Shown piece after piece: positions 7,130 through 9,689 of a DNA stretch of 9,689 nucleotides (its first letter is position 1; each line of letters opens with the position of its first letter). The DNA comes from Nitrospinota bacterium (GTDB lineage Bacteria; Nitrospirota; Thermodesulfovibrionia; Thermodesulfovibrionales; UBA1546): the NCBI GenBank assembly GCA_018896985.1, contig JAHILQ010000007.1, positions 1 through 9,689 of the forward strand, in the 5' to 3' direction. Under the pieces are notes generated by a model. It worked only from the letters and a program-made list of their open reading frames with translations. It was not told the origin of the DNA and did no database searches. The translations under genes were made by a program, and so were the position numbers.

Positions 7130-8581
7130 CTAAATCGCTTTCGCCAGATTACTCACGTCCCAGTATTTCCATTTAAGATATTCGTTAATTGCCCTTGCTG
7201 CCTTTCTTCCTGCGCCCATCGCCGAAATAACTGTTGCAGCACCGGTTACAATATCTCCGCCTGCAAAGACTCCCCGCTTCGAGGTCATGCCCGTCGCTTC
7301 TTCTGCGATAATATACCCTCTCTTGTTTAATTTTAAATCAGCCATTGTTTTCGTTAAAAGCGGGTTTGCCCTTGTCCCGAGGGCGGGGATTGCAATATCT
7401 ATCTCCATCTGGAATTCACTCCCTTTTATAACAACAGGTTTTCTCCTGCCAGACTCATCAGGTTCTCCCAATTCCATCTTTACACATTCAACACCACAGA
7501 CATTCCCCTTACCGTCATCAATATACTTTATTGGATTTGTGAGAAGTAAGAATTCTATGCCTTCTTCATGCGCGTGGTGGACTTCGGCCTTTCTTGCAGG
7601 CATTTCAGCCTCGGAACGTCTGTAGATGAGATATACCTTTTCTGCACCAAGTCTCATTGCTATCCTTGCAGCATCCATCGCAACATTTCCACCACCAACT
7701 ACTGCGACTCTTCTCCCTTTTTTTATCGGGGTGTCGTAATTTGGGAAAAGATATGACTTCATGAGATTTGCCCTTGTTAAAAATTCATTTGCTGAGTACA
7801 CACCATTAAGATTCTCTCCGGGTATCCCCATAAACATGGGTAACCCAGCACCGATGCAAATAAAACAGGCATCATATCCGTTATCATTTAATAATTCATC
7901 AATCGTAAAAAGTTTTCCGATTACTGCATTAACGACGAGTTCAACTCCCATTTTTTCTATATATTCAACTTCACGCGCGACGATTCTCTTTGGAAGCCTG
8001 AACTCTGGTATGCCATAAATCAATACCCCACCTGCTTTATGAAGTGCTTCAAAGAGAGTAACCTGATGCCCTGACATTGCCAAATCAGCTGCGCATGTTA
8101 ACCCGCCTGGCCCTGAACCTATTACAGCTATTTTTCTCCCTGTTGGCTTCGGTTTCTCAGGGATCATCATCTCACCTTTTTCAGCTTCATAATCAGCAAC
8201 AAACCTTTCCAGGTTGCCTACTGCAACTGGCTCTCCTTTTTTCCCCACGATGCATCCGGATTCACATTGCACTTCCTGAGGGCACACCCTCCCGCACACA
8301 GCAGGCAATGCATTCGTCTCCTTCACTTTATAGGCGGCTTCTAAGAATTTTCCCTCTTTCACAAGCTTTAAAAATCGTGGTATATCTACTTCTACAGGGC
8401 AATAGTCAACACAGGTTGGTCTTTTGCATGATAAACATCTTGATGCTTCTTCAACTGCCTCTTCAGGAGAATAGCCATGGGGAACCTCATTGAAATTCTT
8501 AATCCTTTCAAGAGGTGATTGTTCCCTCATTTTTATTTTAATCTTTTTTTTCTGTTCTTTCTTCTCCTCTTGCTCTTCCAT
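7130..8581 (-). CDS. nfnB: NADH-dependent ferredoxin:NADP+ oxidoreductase large subunit NfnB (GltD/GltA-like flavoprotein)
   Basis: Large subunit of the cytosolic NfnAB complex, which reversibly bifurcates electrons from two NADPH to NAD+ and ferredoxin; 483 residues, near family length (about 465-470). Eight N-terminal cysteines bind two [4Fe-4S] clusters: Cys49, 52, 57, 61 (CLSCKRPTCVDYCP) and Cys96, 100, 106, 110 (CGRVCPQEVQCESGC). The FAD fold follows with GSGPGG (155-160), then an NADP(H) Rossmann fold with GGGNVAMDAA (296-305) and basic YRR (320-322), and the FAD-closing GVFAGGD (437-443). The first 18 residues are Lys/Glu-rich and may be a linker. GGAGG (8594-8590) lies 8 nt before the ATG. 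It follows nfnA by 22 nt; that pairing separates it from a lone GltD of glutamate synthase, and no large GltB subunit is seen. SudA-type sulfide dehydrogenase is a homologous alternative name. Confidence 0.88.
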   Translation of the reverse strand: MEEQEEKKEQKKKIKIKMREQSPLERIKNFNEVPHGYSPEEAVEEASRCLSCKRPTCVDYCPVEVDIPRFLKLVKEGKFLEAAYKVKETNALPAVCGRVCPQEVQCESGCIVGKKGEPVAVGNLERFVADYEAEKGEMMIPEKPKPTGRKIAVIGSGPGGLTCAADLAMSGHQVTLFEALHKAGGVLIYGIPEFRLPKRIVAREVEYIEKMGVELVVNAVIGKLFTIDELLNDNGYDACFICIGAGLPMFMGIPGENLNGVYSANEFLTRANLMKSYLFPNYDTPIKKGRRVAVVGGGNVAMDAARIAMRLGAEKVYLIYRRSEAEMPARKAEVHHAHEEGIEFLLLTNPIKYIDDGKGNVCGVECVKMELGEPDESGRRKPVVIKGSEFQMEIDIAIPALGTRANPLLTKTMADLKLNKRGYIIAEEATGMTSKRGVFAGGDIVTGAATVISAMGAGRKAARAINEYLKWKYWDVSNLAKAI

Positions 8582-8603
8582 TTATTTAACCTCCATTTTT
8601 CTC

Positions 8604-9491
8604 TCACACTTTTCCGCTATACATATCCATAGCTACCTTCTCCTCAACAAGATACATCTGCAGTCTCTTCATGAGTAAATCAAAATCAACCTTATGACCA
8701 TCAAACTCCGGACCATCAACACAGGCAAACTTTGTTTCTCCGCCTACTTCTACCCTGCACGCGCCACACATCCCTGTTCCATCCACCATAATCGAATTAA
8801 GGCTCACTATCGTTTTCACATTATATTTTTCAGTTGTTTTACATACGAATTTCATCATAATGGGCGGACCGATAGCGACTATTAAATTCACATTGGGCTC
8901 TTGTACTACTTCACGATCTTCAAAAGACGGAACATGTTTTTTAGTTGCCCTACCCTGATCTTCCTTAAGAATCTCTTCCAGAGGTATCGTAACAACCCCT
9001 TTTCTGCCATAAGAGCCATCGTCTGTGGTGACGATGAGTTCATCTGATACATTACGCATCTTGTCTTCCCAGAAAAGGAGGTCTTTTGATCTCGCTCCTA
9101 TAATTGATATGATTTTGTTGCCTGCCTCTTTTAATGCCTTTGTAATCGGATATACAGGTGCAATCCCAACTCCACCCCCGACACAGACAACCTTTCCAAA
9201 ATTTTCTATATGTGAAGGATTCCCCAATGGACCGATAACATCAGATAGATAATCACCTTCGTTTAATGTGCCCAGGTGATATGTTGTCTTGCCAACTTTC
9301 TGAAAAACAGAAGTGATCGTTCCTTTGTCTCTGTCAAAATCAGCAATAGTTAAGGGTATACGCTCTCCTTCCTCATGAATTTTAAGGATGAAAAAATTAC
9401 CTGGCTTCGCCTTCTTCGCGATATGGTTTGCGTCAATCTCGAACAAGGTTATCACTTCTGAGAGCTCTTCCTTCTTTAGGATTTTAAACAT
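8604..9491 (-). CDS. nfnA: NADH-dependent ferredoxin:NADP+ oxidoreductase small subunit NfnA (FAD/NAD-binding, [2Fe-2S])
   Basis: Small subunit of NfnAB, carrying the NAD(H) site, one FAD and one [2Fe-2S] cluster; homologous to dihydroorotate dehydrogenase electron-transfer subunits (PyrK) and to SudB. Visible are the FAD-binding RIPLTIAD (44-51), the NAD-binding GGGVGIAP (105-112), AIGPPIMMKFV (206-216) and the cluster motif VDGTGMCGACRVEVGG (236-251) with Cys242, Cys245, Cys257 and Asp237. An Asp plus three Cys ligand set is the known hallmark of this family, unlike the four Cys of PyrK. Length is 295 residues, slightly over the usual 280, because of a charged insertion at about 177-199. 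The ATG at 9491 follows an AGGAAGG/GGTGGGG purine run. It lies 22 nt before nfnB and 22 nt after a GcvH-like gene, so the three are almost certainly co-transcribed. No pyrD is seen, which argues against PyrK. Confidence 0.88.
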   Translation of the reverse strand: MFKILKKEELSEVITLFEIDANHIAKKAKPGNFFILKIHEEGERIPLTIADFDRDKGTITSVFQKVGKTTYHLGTLNEGDYLSDVIGPLGNPSHIENFGKVVCVGGGVGIAPVYPITKALKEAGNKIISIIGARSKDLLFWEDKMRNVSDELIVTTDDGSYGRKGVVTIPLEEILKEDQGRATKKHVPSFEDREVVQEPNVNLIVAIGPPIMMKFVCKTTEKYNVKTIVSLNSIMVDGTGMCGACRVEVGGETKFACVDGPEFDGHKVDFDLLMKRLQMYLVEEKVAMDMYSGKV

Positions 9492-9513
9492 TGCCCCACC
9501 TTCCTGTTTGATT

Positions 9514-9689
9514 TTATGTTAATACTATCGGTTGAATCCTCGCAAGCCAGAGCAGCCAACCTTCACTCAGGTTGTCGCGTATGAGAGCACTCATCGCCTC
9601 ATTTGCCTGATTGTTAATCTCCTTCACCACACCTGTCATCGGGGAAATAAGGTCTTCGGTCTGCCCTGTGCCTGATAATATCTTACCAA
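9514..9689 (-). CDS. Glycine cleavage H-protein-like (GcvH-like) C-terminal fragment (5' partial)
   Basis: Only the last 57 codons are in the window (first full codon at 9687, stop TAA at 9516-9514). The translation contains LISPMTGVVKEINNQ and then SEGWLLWLARIQP. This fits the end of the lipoyl-carrier H protein fold, where SP-x-SG-x-V-x-E-x-N is followed by the GEGWL-x-x-I motif. Canonical H proteins shuttle a lipoyl-bound aminomethyl group in glycine cleavage, but GcvH-like paralogues also occur next to redox and sulfur-metabolism genes. By my alignment the position expected for the lipoyl-Lys, eight residues before the Pro of SP, is Gly here; the nearest Lys is at fragment residue 2. It is 22 nt upstream of nfnA in the same orientation. 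The assignment rests on a short stretch and cannot tell a true GcvH from a paralogue or a fused domain. Confidence 0.6.
   Translation of the reverse strand, partial: GKILSGTGQTEDLISPMTGVVKEINNQANEAMSALIRDNLSEGWLLWLARIQPIVLT

Noticed and set aside
7287..7625. Longer open frames on the strand opposite nfnB, and similar ones opposite the kinases.
   Set aside because: They mirror well-supported genes, have no ribosome sites or recognisable domains, and show composition typical of antisense frames.
7130..8581. Glutamate synthase small subunit (gltD) or an assimilatory role for the large flavoprotein.
   Set aside because: No large glutamate synthase subunit is in the window, and the adjacent Asp(Cys)3 flavoprotein makes the Nfn/Sud pair the better reading.
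8521..8581. T-rich low-complexity stretch on the plus strand, considered as a repeat or terminator.
   Set aside because: It is the coding sequence for the Lys/Glu-rich N-terminus of NfnB in good frame, with its own ribosome site.
1..9689. CRISPR arrays, tRNA or rRNA genes, insertion sequences, transposase or phage genes.
   Set aside because: No regularly spaced repeats, cloverleaf-like segments, terminal inverted repeats or transposase motifs were seen. Apart from the intergenic region 5924-6105 the window is almost fully coding, and no gap exceeds 300 bases.

Overview
The window (moderately AT-rich, Gram-negative-style gene spacing) looks like a chromosomal fragment of an anaerobic bacterium, possibly Nitrospirota (Thermodesulfovibrionia-like) or Desulfobacterota. 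That placement is an inference from gene content: an Nfn-type electron-bifurcating transhydrogenase, a ThyX thymidylate synthase, a two-CW Cys-rich domain inside a hybrid kinase, and a GcvH-like gene beside the flavoprotein genes. No rRNA or other marker fixes the taxonomy.

Left part (1-5079, plus strand): a compact block of four two-component genes. In order they are a hybrid histidine kinase (5' end outside the window) with a Cys-rich two-CW module and two receivers; a membrane-embedded histidine kinase whose catalytic core is a close paralogue of the first; a single-domain DivK-like receiver; and a soluble receiver-kinase started by an overlapping GTG. Gaps are 7 and 27 nt, then a 17-nt overlap, so one transcript is likely. 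None of the four carries a DNA-binding or enzymatic output domain.

Middle part (5081-6546): thyX on the minus strand ends 1 nt from the signalling block. A 182-nt divergent intergenic region with a good minus-strand promoter and a plausible plus-strand promoter separates it from a small two-CBS-domain protein.

Right part (6568-9689, minus strand): an apparent operon, read right to left. It holds the C-terminal end of a GcvH-like protein (5' end outside the window), nfnA, nfnB, and a chimeric ORF in which the first ~25 codons of a response regulator are joined in frame to the C-terminal ~150 codons of PanB (ketopantoate hydroxymethyltransferase). The chimera lacks both the receiver phosphorylation site and the N-terminal metal-binding half of PanB. 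It is the most anomalous object in the window and is either a deletion scar or an assembly misjoin.

Together, the left block senses and relays phosphate, and the right operon couples NADH, NADPH and ferredoxin pools. The receiver remnant at the end of the nfn operon hints that the intact locus also carried a signalling gene. I did not find a clearly new defence or mobile system here.
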